Source: an uncultured Clostridia bacterium (lineage in GTDB: Bacteria; Bacillota; Clostridia; Saccharofermentanales; DTU023). From it: a stretch of DNA of 64,000 nt. The notes under the pieces are model-generated. The model saw only the letters and a list, made by a program, of their open reading frames with translations, ran no database searches and was not told the origin of the DNA. The position numbers and the translations under genes are program-made. The stretch lies in NCBI GenBank assembly GCA_946220865.1, contig CAMJYM010000008.1:1-64000 (forward strand), given 5' to 3'. Positions 52,338-60,850 of the stretch are shown here, piece after piece (the stretch's first letter is position 1; every line of letters starts with the position of its first letter).

Positions 52338-52376
52338 AAAAATCCGGGGGCCCATCCTCCTGGATGGGTCCCCGGA
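52338..52376 (-). terminator. terminator between oppA and oppB (cluster 2)
   Basis: CCGGGG(G)CCCATCC and GGATGGG(T)CCCCGG pair over 14 bp with one wobble and a TCCT loop, followed on the minus strand by ATTTTTT. Confidence 0.9.
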
Positions 52377-52390
52377 ACAGAGGCAAAAAC

Positions 52391-54235
52391 TTATTTCCTG
52401 CCCGAGAGGTAACCGATACGGTAACCAATATTGGACCACACGCAGTCATCCGCATTTTTGATGAAATTGTAGCGATAGCTGTTCACTCTGTTGTGAACCA
52501 CCGGCGCGACCGGGGCTTCGTCCATCAGAATGCTCTCTGCTTTAATGTAGAGCTCAAGGCGTTTTTCGGGATCGACTTCACGGGCCGCAGCCTTAACCGC
52601 TTTGTTGTACTGTTCATTATTCCAGTAAGTGCCAACCTGCGGGCTGCCATCCGCGTGGATAAGCAGCATGGCATTGGGCTCAACCAGTTCAGAACCCCAA
52701 GCCATATAGCCGATCTGATAATCGGATTTGTCGACACGATCGGAGAAAACCGTCCAGTCGAGCTGCTCGATCTTGAGATCGACATTCAGGACTTCTTTGA
52801 AGACCGACTGCAAATATTCACCAAAGGTGCGGAACCAGGTATCGGTGGAGCCCAGAATGATGGAGACTTCGAGATTGTCGATTTTATCTTCCATACCGAG
52901 TTCTTTCAGCCCTTCGGCGAGGAGAGCCTTGGGGTCGGGAACTTCTTGCTGGAGCTTGTCCATAAAGTTACCGGCTGTCTCACGGTAGTTTTTGTCACCG
53001 ACGAAAATGGTCAGGGGAACCCAGCCCGTCGCCGGTCTGTGATTGCCGAACCAGATGGTTTCATTGAAGTCTTCACGGTCAAGCGCGGCGCTGAAGGCGC
53101 GGCGAACTTTGACGTTTTTGAAGAGCTCATCCTTGGTGTTAAACATCATGAAATAGGTGGCAATATCATCTTTATTGACATTGACAACGTCATCCTTGGC
53201 AGCAAATTTTTCTTTCCACTCGGGTTTAGTCGTGCCGACGCCAAAAATTTCCTGATTCAAAAAGGCCGTCATGAGCGTGTTCTCATCCTGCATAATGGGC
53301 AGATTAACCTTTTGATAGAGGACGTTGGCGGCATTCCAATAAGTATCCACTTTTTCAAGGACGATCTTGGTATTGTGCTGCCAGTCGGTCACCTTGAAGG
53401 GGCCGTTGCCCATGATCTTATCCGGATCCGAGCCATAGGCTTCGCCTTCTTTTTCAATCCAGTCTTTGCGGACAGCACAGGACACCGGCTGAGCCATGAC
53501 CTGCAGGAAAGTTGCCGACGGAGCACCCAGGGTAATCTCCAGAGTTTTGTCATCGAGGGCTTTGACGCCAACCTTCTCCATATCGAAGGCCGGAGCGGCC
53601 TTTTCATCCTTAGCCTCTTCCGTCTCAGCAGGAGTTTCTTCTTTTTTCTCTGCCTCAGCCTCGGTAGCAGCTTCCGTCTTTTCTTCTTCAGCTTTTTCCT
53701 CAGCCGGAGCTTCTTCTTCCTGAATCGCATTCAGAATATCGCTGAGGAGGTAAACATAGGGAGCGCCGGTGGCCGGGTCTATCGCACGCTTCAGTGCATA
53801 TTCATAGTCCTGAGCGGTGACGGGCTGGCCGTCCCACCACTGATTGTCACGCAGATGGAAGGTGTAAACCAGGCCGTCGTCGCTGACATCCCAGGTCGCT
53901 GCCCCACCCGTAAAAACGGGGTTGCCATTTTCATCGCCATGGATCAGGACCAGCGGTTCATAAATGTTCATCATAATGCTGAGCGCATAGTTGTCACTCG
54001 CACGCGCGGGGTCGAGTGAGGTCGGCTCAGAACTGAGGTAGGTGTCAAAAACCTGATCCGCATCAGGCTCGCCATCCGTGGTGGGGTTCCACTCGACAAA
54101 ATCTTTCGTCGCCGCTTCAGCCTTTGCCTCCTCGGCTGGAGCTGTGGTCTCAGCTTCCGCCCTGACGGCCAGATTCAGCGAACCCAGCGTGAGGAGCAAG
54201 GCGAGAGCCAGAAATAGTGCAAAATACTTTTTCAT
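52391..54235 (-). CDS. oppA: oligopeptide-binding protein OppA with acidic insertion (cluster 2)
   Basis: A 614-residue SBP_bac_5 protein from the ATG at 54235 (GGAGGAAG upstream). It has a signal peptide with VRA-type cleavage and no cysteine, then an acidic linker (ETTAPAEEAKAEAATK). Conserved blocks: SSEPTSLDPARASD, YEPLVLIHGDENG, YTFHLRDNQWWDGQPVTAQDYEYALKRA, MGNGPFKVTDWQHNTKI. Between DILNAI and FDMEKVGVKAL (about residues 171-215) lies a roughly 45-residue Glu/Ala/Lys low-complexity insertion that other family members lack, lengthening the protein beyond the usual 520-550. It is first in the second oppABCDF operon. Confidence 0.92.
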   Translation of the reverse strand: MKKYFALFLALALLLTLGSLNLAVRAEAETTAPAEEAKAEAATKDFVEWNPTTDGEPDADQVFDTYLSSEPTSLDPARASDNYALSIMMNIYEPLVLIHGDENGNPVFTGGAATWDVSDDGLVYTFHLRDNQWWDGQPVTAQDYEYALKRAIDPATGAPYVYLLSDILNAIQEEEAPAEEKAEEEKTEAATEAEAEKKEETPAETEEAKDEKAAPAFDMEKVGVKALDDKTLEITLGAPSATFLQVMAQPVSCAVRKDWIEKEGEAYGSDPDKIMGNGPFKVTDWQHNTKIVLEKVDTYWNAANVLYQKVNLPIMQDENTLMTAFLNQEIFGVGTTKPEWKEKFAAKDDVVNVNKDDIATYFMMFNTKDELFKNVKVRRAFSAALDREDFNETIWFGNHRPATGWVPLTIFVGDKNYRETAGNFMDKLQQEVPDPKALLAEGLKELGMEDKIDNLEVSIILGSTDTWFRTFGEYLQSVFKEVLNVDLKIEQLDWTVFSDRVDKSDYQIGYMAWGSELVEPNAMLLIHADGSPQVGTYWNNEQYNKAVKAAAREVDPEKRLELYIKAESILMDEAPVAPVVHNRVNSYRYNFIKNADDCVWSNIGYRIGYLSGRK

Positions 54236-54391
54236 AAAAGCTTCCTCCAATCAATATTGATTAAAATGATAGAAAAAAAGCCCCTGAAAGTCAAACCGTT
54301 TGTGAATGCTGGCGAGTCTGGAAAGCCCTCAAAATGCGTCATTATGCAGATTTTATGTATAACTTGTCCGCACGCTTACAGAGCTATCACC

Positions 54392-54418
54392 TGATTTATC
54401 AGAGACTTTGATAAATCA
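54392..54418. promoter_or_regulatory. 10-bp inverted repeat upstream of oppA (cluster 2)
   Basis: TGATTTATCA and TGATAAATCA flank a 7-nt spacer, a perfect repeat 157 nt before the oppA start. It is a candidate operator, different from the TGTAG site of cluster 1. Confidence 0.5.
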
Positions 54419-54816
54419 AAGGATATCTAGCTTATAATACGCATATTAGAGAATCCATTTGCGCAATTTGCTTTTGTAATCTGTCAGAACTTACAGGCCA
54501 AACTTAAAATGGCCGTGAATAAAGATAAATCATGAAACTCCTGGCGAAAACGATGAAAAACGATAAAAAGCGATAAGAAACTTTAATCCAAGGTGCAGAC
54601 GAAGTACCGGCAGTGATTTAGTCCGACACAGAACAACAGATGGCTAAAAACTGAAAGCGTCAAGGCTCATGACTGCAAAGTACAGTCATGAGCTCGTCCT
54701 TTGGTCTGACGCATTAAAATTATCAGAAAATTTTCAGAAAACGGAAATGACCGCAGTACTGTGATAACTCAAAGCCCATGTACTTGAATTATGAGGCTTG
54801 CCTGCTTCACCACCGC
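54419..54816. other. spacer between oppA (cluster 2) and the ABC-2 permease
   Basis: No gene is seen; AT-rich. It contains a TATAAT on the plus strand at 54435 with no gene behind it. A perfect 11-bp hairpin GCTCATGACTG/CAGTCATGAGC lies at 54665-54693 without a T run, possibly ending the permease transcript. Confidence 0.45.
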
Positions 54817-56601
54817 TCAGACCCAGCGCTCCAGCTGGCCCATCACGCGAGGCAGACGCCAGCGCAGAAAGAGCAGAAAAGCGAGCAGCAGAAGGCTGTT
54901 CAAAACAAAAAGCAGAATCAGAGCCAGAGGCGCCGAAAAGAGCCGTGGCCCCAGAGTGAGATAAAGCAGCAGGCCGTTAAGCCCTGCCACCAGCCAGCTC
55001 ATGAACATGGACAGGAGCACATTTTTGCCTTGTTTGGCCATCTGCGTTTCATTGTCCCAGTGCAGATTTGGGGAGAGTGCATCCAGGGATAGCTGCGCAA
55101 GATGCGTGCCCAGAGAGCTCACGAGGAGACTGAGGAAAAGCAGAGCCATCATCCAGACCGGCAATCCCAGAACCAGCCCACTGCCCAGCGAAAGCAAAAG
55201 AAAGATCGGCAGATCAATGAGCAGGGAAAGCAGCGTTTTCATGGCAAATTGCGTGGAGAGTTTGAGCGGCAGAGCATTCATCCAGAAGATGCCCGCGCCC
55301 TCCCGCGATAGCGCTGTCGTATTGAGACCGCTGGCCGCACAGAAAAAGTCGTAGACGATGTTGCTTCCTGCAGCCAGAATAAAGAAAAACTCCAGGCGAA
55401 ACTCAGCATTTGTGCTGCATTGTTCGCGAAGTTGAGCGAGAAGGCCTGGGATATCCTGGTCGCCAGCCTTCTGCAATCCCATGAAAAAGACAAGACCCAT
55501 GATCAGGATCGGCATATAAGCGCCAAAAATGTTATTCATCAACAGGGCTGGGGAACGCCGAACAAGCTTCCACTCCCGGGCGAAATAGGAAAGCGCCGGG
55601 CTCTGACGTCGCAAAGCCTGAGCCAGCTTCGTACTCCTGAGGCGGCGCTTTCTGGCTCCGCCCGCACTTTCGCCCAAACTGGGTCCGTAAACCCGAGCGG
55701 CTATGACCACTGCGACTAAGGTGTAAAGCACACACAGAGCCAGAGCGAGGCCGAGATTTTTCCAGGCTTCTGGGCCCGCTCCGCCAAGAGCTTTCTGCAG
55801 GAAGGCCAGCTGGGGAAGCACATAATTAAATTTCGTGAGCGTCGTGCCCATCTGGCTTGCACCGGCCGCGGTATTGACGCCCTCTCCGATCAGGCCGGCG
55901 CCACGATAATAAAAGTAAACCGCCGCGAGCGACATGACCATGGTCAGGCTGTTGGCCAGAATGAGAAAGCGGTCTTTATTGCGCACCAGAGGTGTAAAAC
56001 GCGCGAGCAGCATGGTGAGTATCGTCAGAATGGCGACGGGCACGGCAGGCAAAAGCAGCACAACCAGCAGCGCCCGCACATAGAAATCCCAGCTCTCACC
56101 GCCGCTGATGCCGAAGCTGAGCCATGAGGGCAGGCAGAATACCGCCGGCAGGATCAGTTCATAGAGATAGATGAGCAGGTAACGGGCCGTAATAATCTGT
56201 GCCCCCGTAAAAGGCAGGGCCAGGAGCCTCTCCGTATCCTTTGCCAGATAATAGGTCGATGACACGTAAAAGAAACCGCTCAGAAGAAGATAATAGCTGA
56301 TGCCTGAAGTATAAATGGCGTGAAAGAGCTCTGGCATATCGAGGCTGCGCAGATTTCCCGCAAGCTCCGATCCGCCTTTGAACATCATGACGCCCAGGAA
56401 GCCGTAGAGCACAATATAGAGCAGCCAGGGTCCACCGAGGCGGGCCGTCAGCTTTCTGAGAGAATCACCTAAAGCGGAGCCCCCGCGTTTCTGTTTACGC
56501 GCACGCATCTGCCCGCTGAGCGCAGAAACCACCCCGGACTTATAAAGAACCCAGCTCAGGAGAAACGTTTTTTTCAAGCTAGTCACGGGTTTCTCCTTCA
56601 C
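54817..56601 (-). CDS. ABC transporter permease (ABC-2 type, large)
   Basis: A 594-residue polytopic protein with about 12 hydrophobic segments in two halves. The amphipathic/positive loop ESAGGARKRRLRSTKLAQALRR joins them. It overlaps the upstream ATPase gene in an ATGA junction, so it is its partner. The layout (ATPase then twelve-helix permease) resembles exporters of the YthQ/EcsB-like or bacteriocin-immunity type; substrate unknown. Confidence 0.82.
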   Translation of the reverse strand: MKEKPVTSLKKTFLLSWVLYKSGVVSALSGQMRARKQKRGGSALGDSLRKLTARLGGPWLLYIVLYGFLGVMMFKGGSELAGNLRSLDMPELFHAIYTSGISYYLLLSGFFYVSSTYYLAKDTERLLALPFTGAQIITARYLLIYLYELILPAVFCLPSWLSFGISGGESWDFYVRALLVVLLLPAVPVAILTILTMLLARFTPLVRNKDRFLILANSLTMVMSLAAVYFYYRGAGLIGEGVNTAAGASQMGTTLTKFNYVLPQLAFLQKALGGAGPEAWKNLGLALALCVLYTLVAVVIAARVYGPSLGESAGGARKRRLRSTKLAQALRRQSPALSYFAREWKLVRRSPALLMNNIFGAYMPILIMGLVFFMGLQKAGDQDIPGLLAQLREQCSTNAEFRLEFFFILAAGSNIVYDFFCAASGLNTTALSREGAGIFWMNALPLKLSTQFAMKTLLSLLIDLPIFLLLSLGSGLVLGLPVWMMALLFLSLLVSSLGTHLAQLSLDALSPNLHWDNETQMAKQGKNVLLSMFMSWLVAGLNGLLLYLTLGPRLFSAPLALILLFVLNSLLLLAFLLFLRWRLPRVMGQLERWV

Positions 56602-57350
56602 GCTTCATCTGACGTCGCCGTTTCACTGCGCTCGGTCATTTCAAGGAACATGCTTTCCAGCGAGCTGTTGGCAGCAAAGTGTTCACGCATTTCGGCGAGC
56701 GTGCCGACAAAGAGCAGCTTGCCACCGTCGATAATAGCAATGCGGTCGCAGATTTTTTCGGCCACATCTAAAACATGCGTGGAGAAGAGTACCATGTGGC
56801 CGCTGTCCGCGTGCTCGCGCATACGATTTTTAAGCTCGAAAGAAGCTTTAGGATCCAGACCCACCATGGGCTCATCCAAAATCCAGAGCGGTGGATTGTG
56901 CAGCAGCGCGCCGATCAATACGATCTTCTGGCGCATGCCGTGGGAATACGACGACAAACGATCTCCTAGAGCCGCTTCCATCTCAAAGGTACGGGCCAGC
57001 TGGCTGACCTTCTCCTCCCGGCCCTCTTGCGGTACCTCGTAGATATCCGCGATAAACTTGAGATACTCAACGCCCTTGAGACGCAGGAAGGCATCCTGTT
57101 CATCCGGGACAAAGGCGAACTCGCGTTTGGCAGCGAGAGCATCCGTTGTGATGCTGTGGCCGTTAATCTCCACATCCCCTTCATCGGGACGCAGAATACC
57201 CGTAATCATCTTAAGGGTCGTCGTCTTCCCCGCTCCGTTAGGCCCAAGCAGGCCGAGAATCTCTCCGTTCTCGGCCCGCAAACTGAGCTTATCCACGGCC
57301 TTGACGCCGTTTTTTTCGTAGGATTTACTGATGGCTTTGATATCTAACAC
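56598..57350 (-). CDS. ABC transporter ATPase
   Basis: A 250-residue single ATPase of the ABC-2 exporter class. The GTG at 57350 has AGGAG 8 nt upstream. Walker A is GPNGAGKTT, signature LSSYSHGMRQKIVLIGAL (SHGM instead of SGGQ, common in this class), Walker B LWILDEPMVGLDP, and H-loop FSTHVLD. It follows the SIMPL-domain gene by 25 nt and overlaps the permease gene. Confidence 0.93.
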   Translation of the reverse strand: MLDIKAISKSYEKNGVKAVDKLSLRAENGEILGLLGPNGAGKTTTLKMITGILRPDEGDVEINGHSITTDALAAKREFAFVPDEQDAFLRLKGVEYLKFIADIYEVPQEGREEKVSQLARTFEMEAALGDRLSSYSHGMRQKIVLIGALLHNPPLWILDEPMVGLDPKASFELKNRMREHADSGHMVLFSTHVLDVAEKICDRIAIIDGGKLLFVGTLAEMREHFAANSSLESMFLEMTERSETATSDEA

Positions 57351-57375
57351 CTCAAGCTCCTTTCAGTGAGACAGC

Positions 57376-58836
57376 TTATTTGGTGACAGTATAGGCCGAA
57401 TCAACATTGGCCGCTACCGTGATGGTGCTGCCGGAAAGCGCCACATCAGCCGCAGAATCGGCAGCCATCTCCATCTCCGCGTTCATCATTTTCGCATCGT
57501 TGACGACAGGTGAATAGCTGTCCGAACTTTCATTAATGTAAAGGGGCGTTTCCACTAATTTCAGACCAGCAGCTTCAGCGATGGTGACCGCCTTTTCACC
57601 GGCATTTTTCACCGCCATGTTCAGGGCTTTGGTGTAGGCTTCGCTGGGATCTTCGAGTTTGTAGCTGACATCCTGAACTTCATTGGCGCCAGCATCGAGA
57701 AGAGTCGCCAGGACTTCCCCTACCTTTTCCACATCACGAACCTTGACCACCAGATTATTGCTGGCCTCAAAAGCATAGAGCTGAGGCTCGTCGCCATTAT
57801 AATTGTACTGGGGGCTGATGTTGAAATTGATCGTGCGATAGTCTTTTTTATCCACACCCGCCTTGTCGAGTTCGGCCAGAATGGCTTCCATCTTCTGATT
57901 CACTTCGTCCGAGGCAGCTTTGGCGGTATCTCCACGGGCACGGACACCGACATTCAGCGTGACGATATCCGGAACACTTTCAAAAAGGCCGCGGGATTGA
58001 ACTTCAATGCGCGGTGAAAGACTTTTGTCGGTTTTGGCTTCTTCGGCGACAGGACTGTCCTGAATGGCGAACGAAGCGTTAATCACGGCCTTGATATCCA
58101 CGCTGCTCACAGAAAGCGAAACGGCTGCTGCCGGAGAACCTCCCGCAGCTCCCATGCCTCCTATCTCTCCCTTCCCGAAGACGTTGCCAAAATCCATCGT
58201 GCTCTCTTCGCTGATTAATGATGGAACGGCCTCAATCTTGATATGGGCGGCCTCCGCCATAACACCGGCTTTATCCATGGCCGACTTCACGGCCTTCTTC
58301 AGAGCTTCGCGATAAGCCTCACGCTTATCTTCGAGATCGTAACGCACGTCCTGAACTTCATTCGCACCGGCATCCAGAGCCGCGGCAAGAATTTCGCCGA
58401 CTTTATCCAGCGCGCGCACCTTCACGGTGATGCTGTTGCTGGCCTCATAGCCAACGAGGGTCGGCGTATCGGACTGCCAGCTATAATTCGTGCGGATGTA
58501 AAAATTCTCCGTGCGGTAATCCTTTTTCTCAATACCAGCAGCCTCAAGCGCCTTGAAGATCTCAGCCATTTTGAGGTTGACGGAATCGGAGGCCTCTTTG
58601 CCCGTCTTTTCCTGCGAACGCACCCCCAGAGAGATCACACAGATATCCGGTTCGACGCTCACCGTTCCCTGAGATTGCACCTGCATATATTGGTCACGCG
58701 CATCGAGTTGATTCATCCACCTAGCTCCTCCGTAAGCGGCCGCCTCAACATTTCCGCCTGAGGGCAGGAGACTGAAGCCCACGCCCATCAGCAGGGCCAG
58801 ACTCAGGCTGAGCAGTTTTTTCATTTGGATTTTCAT
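57376..58836 (-). CDS. secreted protein with two SIMPL (DUF541) domains
   Basis: A 486-residue exported protein: signal peptide, then two homologous SIMPL domains of about 200 residues. They align well (SVEPDICVISLGVRSQEKTGKEASDSVNLKM versus SVPDIVTLNVGVRARGDTAKAASDEVNQKM; both have ..KKDYRT.NF.I.., ALDAGANEVQDV and LLDAGANEVQDV). Usual family members have one domain of about 230 residues. SIMPL proteins form ring-like oligomers in known structures, with roles in envelope or oxidative stress. It is first in an operon with an ABC exporter. Confidence 0.88.
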   Translation of the reverse strand: MKIQMKKLLSLSLALLMGVGFSLLPSGGNVEAAAYGGARWMNQLDARDQYMQVQSQGTVSVEPDICVISLGVRSQEKTGKEASDSVNLKMAEIFKALEAAGIEKKDYRTENFYIRTNYSWQSDTPTLVGYEASNSITVKVRALDKVGEILAAALDAGANEVQDVRYDLEDKREAYREALKKAVKSAMDKAGVMAEAAHIKIEAVPSLISEESTMDFGNVFGKGEIGGMGAAGGSPAAAVSLSVSSVDIKAVINASFAIQDSPVAEEAKTDKSLSPRIEVQSRGLFESVPDIVTLNVGVRARGDTAKAASDEVNQKMEAILAELDKAGVDKKDYRTINFNISPQYNYNGDEPQLYAFEASNNLVVKVRDVEKVGEVLATLLDAGANEVQDVSYKLEDPSEAYTKALNMAVKNAGEKAVTIAEAAGLKLVETPLYINESSDSYSPVVNDAKMMNAEMEMAADSAADVALSGSTITVAANVDSAYTVTK

Positions 58837-59158
58837 AAGATTGCTCCTTTAACTAAGGTGATCGTCGAGGCCGTAGCCGCCTGGCGACCCTTTTACTTCA
58901 TCCTGAAAGCCACGTAGGATCATGGAACATTGCCGTTGTAAGTTCAACGGCACGGCCCACGGTGAAATTCACTTCTAAAAGGAATACGCAGGAGCGCGTG
59001 GTTTTGTCACCGTGAATATCGTTTGGGACAATTCCTTCTTATAGAATTTACAGGAGCGCCTTACTTTGTCTCAGCACAACAGTACCCGGGCAGCTCCACT
59101 TGCAGCAATAGATATTTGCAGGATCAGCTTACTGTGTCACCACACTCCAATAAAAAAA
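58837..59158. repeat. spacer of degenerate repeats between aldolase and SIMPL genes
   Basis: Loosely repeated segments include CAGGAGCGCGTGGTTTTGTCACC, CAGGAGCGCCTTACTTTGTCTCA and CAGGATCAGCTTACTGTGTCACC, spaced 50-70 nt apart (58989-59135). No gene is seen. Confidence 0.6.
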
Positions 59159-59236
59159 CAGAGCGACCCGGAGAATCTGCCCCCTTAAGCATGGATCGGA
59201 TCCAAACTTGGGGATGCTCCGATTTTGGTCGCTCTG
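59159..59236 (-). terminator. terminator after class I aldolase
   Basis: CAGAGCGACC and GGTCGCTCTG form the outer stem of a long hairpin (inner CGGAG/CTCCG and GGATC pairs). On the minus strand it ends in TTTTTTTATT. Confidence 0.75.
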
Positions 59237-59247
59237 TTAAAATGGCT

Positions 59248-60129
59248 TTACTTTATGGATGCCGCGTAAATCTTGTCAACCGAATCCTTCATCATCGCGT
59301 TGAACTCCGCATCAGACTGCTGTGCACTCAGGCCCTCAGCAAGGGCGCGGGAGAAGCTGGCAATCAGGCCGTGGTTGCGGGCCAGAAGCTCGTTTGCCTC
59401 GTCGCGGCTGTAACCGCCGGAGAGCGCGACCACACGCATGACTTTCGGGTGCCGGATCAGCTCCTCATAGAAATTATCCTTGCTCGGAATACTGAGCTTC
59501 AGCATGACCGGCTTTTCGACTTTTTCCAGATGCTTCAGGATCTCTTCTTTGAGAATCGCTTCGGCCTCGGCTTTGTCGGCGATATGGATATCGACTTCAG
59601 GTTCAATGATGGGCACAAGTCCGGCTTTGGAAATTTTTTCGCCGATTTCGAACTGCTGATCGACAATCGCCTTAATACCTTCGCGGCTCGCCTTTTTGAT
59701 CACGGAACGCATCTTGGTTCCAAAAATGTGGCGTTCAACGGCACGTTTCAGCAGATCATCCAGACCCGGCATGGGCTTCATCAGCTGGACGCCATTTTCT
59801 TCGGCGGCCAGGCCTTTATCGACCTTGAGGAAGGGTACGATACCCTTGACATCCCAGAGATAATCCCCGGTCTTTTTGCCTTCGATTTCGCGGTCCATGG
59901 TCTGTTCAAAGAGAATTGCGGCGAGGATATGCTGCTTATCAAAAGCGGGGCTCGTGATGATGCGGGTTCTCATCTGGTGCACGAGATTAAACATTTCGTC
60001 TTCGCCCTGATAGCTGTCTGCGGCGATGCCGTAAGCAGCCAACGCCTTGGGTGTGCTTCCGCCGGACTGATCCAGCGCGGCAATAAAACCTTTGCCATTC
60101 GTCATTCTTTGAGCTTGTTCTTGATTCAT
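59248..60129 (-). CDS. fda: class I fructose-bisphosphate aldolase
   Basis: A 293-residue Schiff-base aldolase of the bacterial class I (Staphylococcus-like Fda) family. It cleaves fructose 1,6-bisphosphate to glyceraldehyde-3-phosphate and dihydroxyacetone phosphate in glycolysis or gluconeogenesis. Family features: [39 protein letters not shown], the Schiff-base lysine in [10 protein letters not shown], and [21 protein letters not shown] lies before the ATG. It is monocistronic with its own promoter and terminator. Confidence 0.94.
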   Translation of the reverse strand: MNQEQAQRMTNGKGFIAALDQSGGSTPKALAAYGIAADSYQGEDEMFNLVHQMRTRIITSPAFDKQHILAAILFEQTMDREIEGKKTGDYLWDVKGIVPFLKVDKGLAAEENGVQLMKPMPGLDDLLKRAVERHIFGTKMRSVIKKASREGIKAIVDQQFEIGEKISKAGLVPIIEPEVDIHIADKAEAEAILKEEILKHLEKVEKPVMLKLSIPSKDNFYEELIRHPKVMRVVALSGGYSRDEANELLARNHGLIASFSRALAEGLSAQQSDAEFNAMMKDSVDKIYAASIK

Positions 60130-60161
60130 CTTGGCCTCCTGAGCATCGCTGCTATCTTAAG

Positions 60162-60195
60162 GCTTTCAGCAGAATTGAAGTGAGCTGCTGAAAGC
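60162..60195. promoter_or_regulatory. 11-bp inverted repeat in the aldolase 5' untranslated region
   Basis: GCTTTCAGCAG and CTGCTGAAAGC flank 12 nt, between the promoter and start of the aldolase gene. It could be an operator just downstream of +1 or a UTR hairpin. Confidence 0.55.
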
Positions 60196-60212
60196 GGACT
60201 ATTGACCCTTTT

Positions 60213-60241
60213 ATCTTACGAAAAAAGGCCCGACTTGACAA
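60213..60241 (-). promoter_or_regulatory. promoter of the class I aldolase gene
   Basis: On the minus strand TTGTCA (60236-60241) and TAAGAT (60213-60218) are 17 nt apart, about 80 nt before the start codon. Confidence 0.7.
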
Positions 60242-60313
60242 TCAAGTAATTTGCGCGAAAAGCGCGGAAAAACACCACGCTTTACCGGGGTTTTGCTGGT
60301 TTTCCAAAGGCCT

Positions 60314-60850
60314 TTACTCCAACTCCATCAAATGCTCAAGGCCCATATCGATCATCAGTTCAACATGCTCGTCTGCAAGGCTGTACGTCACGGTTTTGCC
60401 CTCTCTGCGATAGCGTATCAGGTTGTGATCGCGCAAACTCCGCAGCTGGTGCGAAATTGCCGAAGGCGTCATGCTCAGAAGTTCAGCGAGATCGCTGACA
60501 CAGAGTTCATTGACCCGCAGAGCCGAAAGAATGGAGAGGCGTGTGCTGTCGCCAAAATTCTTGTAGAGATCCGCCAGATCACCGAGGATCTCCGCCGAAG
60601 GCATCGCCGCAGCAAGCTCCTGCAGCTTTTCCGAAACACTGCCTCCGCATACAAAATGAGGATAGGGAGCTGTAGCCGCAGCTGCTGCATCCGGCCATTC
60701 CGTCTGGCCACTGTCGCCCACTCTATTTTCGCTGCCACTTATATCTTCTCTGCCTGCTTCGCTTTCGCCATAAATTCTATCTTCGTCACCAACTTTGACT
60801 TCGCCGCCTACTCCCAACTGCATGAAGACCCTTTCTCTCTCATCCAACAT
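60314..60850 (-). CDS. SmtB/CzrA-type zinc-responsive ArsR regulator
   Basis: A 178-residue winged-helix repressor (shorter start at 60823 also possible, with AAAGGG upstream). The DNA-binding helix is DLAELLSMTPSAISHQLRSLRDHNLI. The C-terminal helix holds Asp160, His162, His173 and Glu176, spacing 0-2-13-16, the same as the alpha-5 zinc site of SmtB (Asp, His, His, Glu). ELCVSDLA also keeps the Cys and Asp positions of the SmtB alpha-3 site, and HFVCGG upstream may supply the other ligands. The extra 65-residue N-terminus is acidic and low complexity. The 12-2-12 operator at 29922-29947 is a plausible target. Confidence 0.9.
   Translation of the reverse strand: MLDERERVFMQLGVGGEVKVGDEDRIYGESEAGREDISGSENRVGDSGQTEWPDAAAAATAPYPHFVCGGSVSEKLQELAAAMPSAEILGDLADLYKNFGDSTRLSILSALRVNELCVSDLAELLSMTPSAISHQLRSLRDHNLIRYRREGKTVTYSLADEHVELMIDMGLEHLMELE

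Noticed and set aside
52364..54019. 551-codon plus-strand frame opposite oppA of cluster 2
   Set aside because: Antisense shadow; includes a Phe/Ser-rich run that merely mirrors the Glu/Ala-rich insertion.
54778..55092. 104-codon plus-strand frame rich in Gln/Lys/Arg
   Set aside because: Antisense to the 3' end of the ABC permease; composition is that of a shadow frame.
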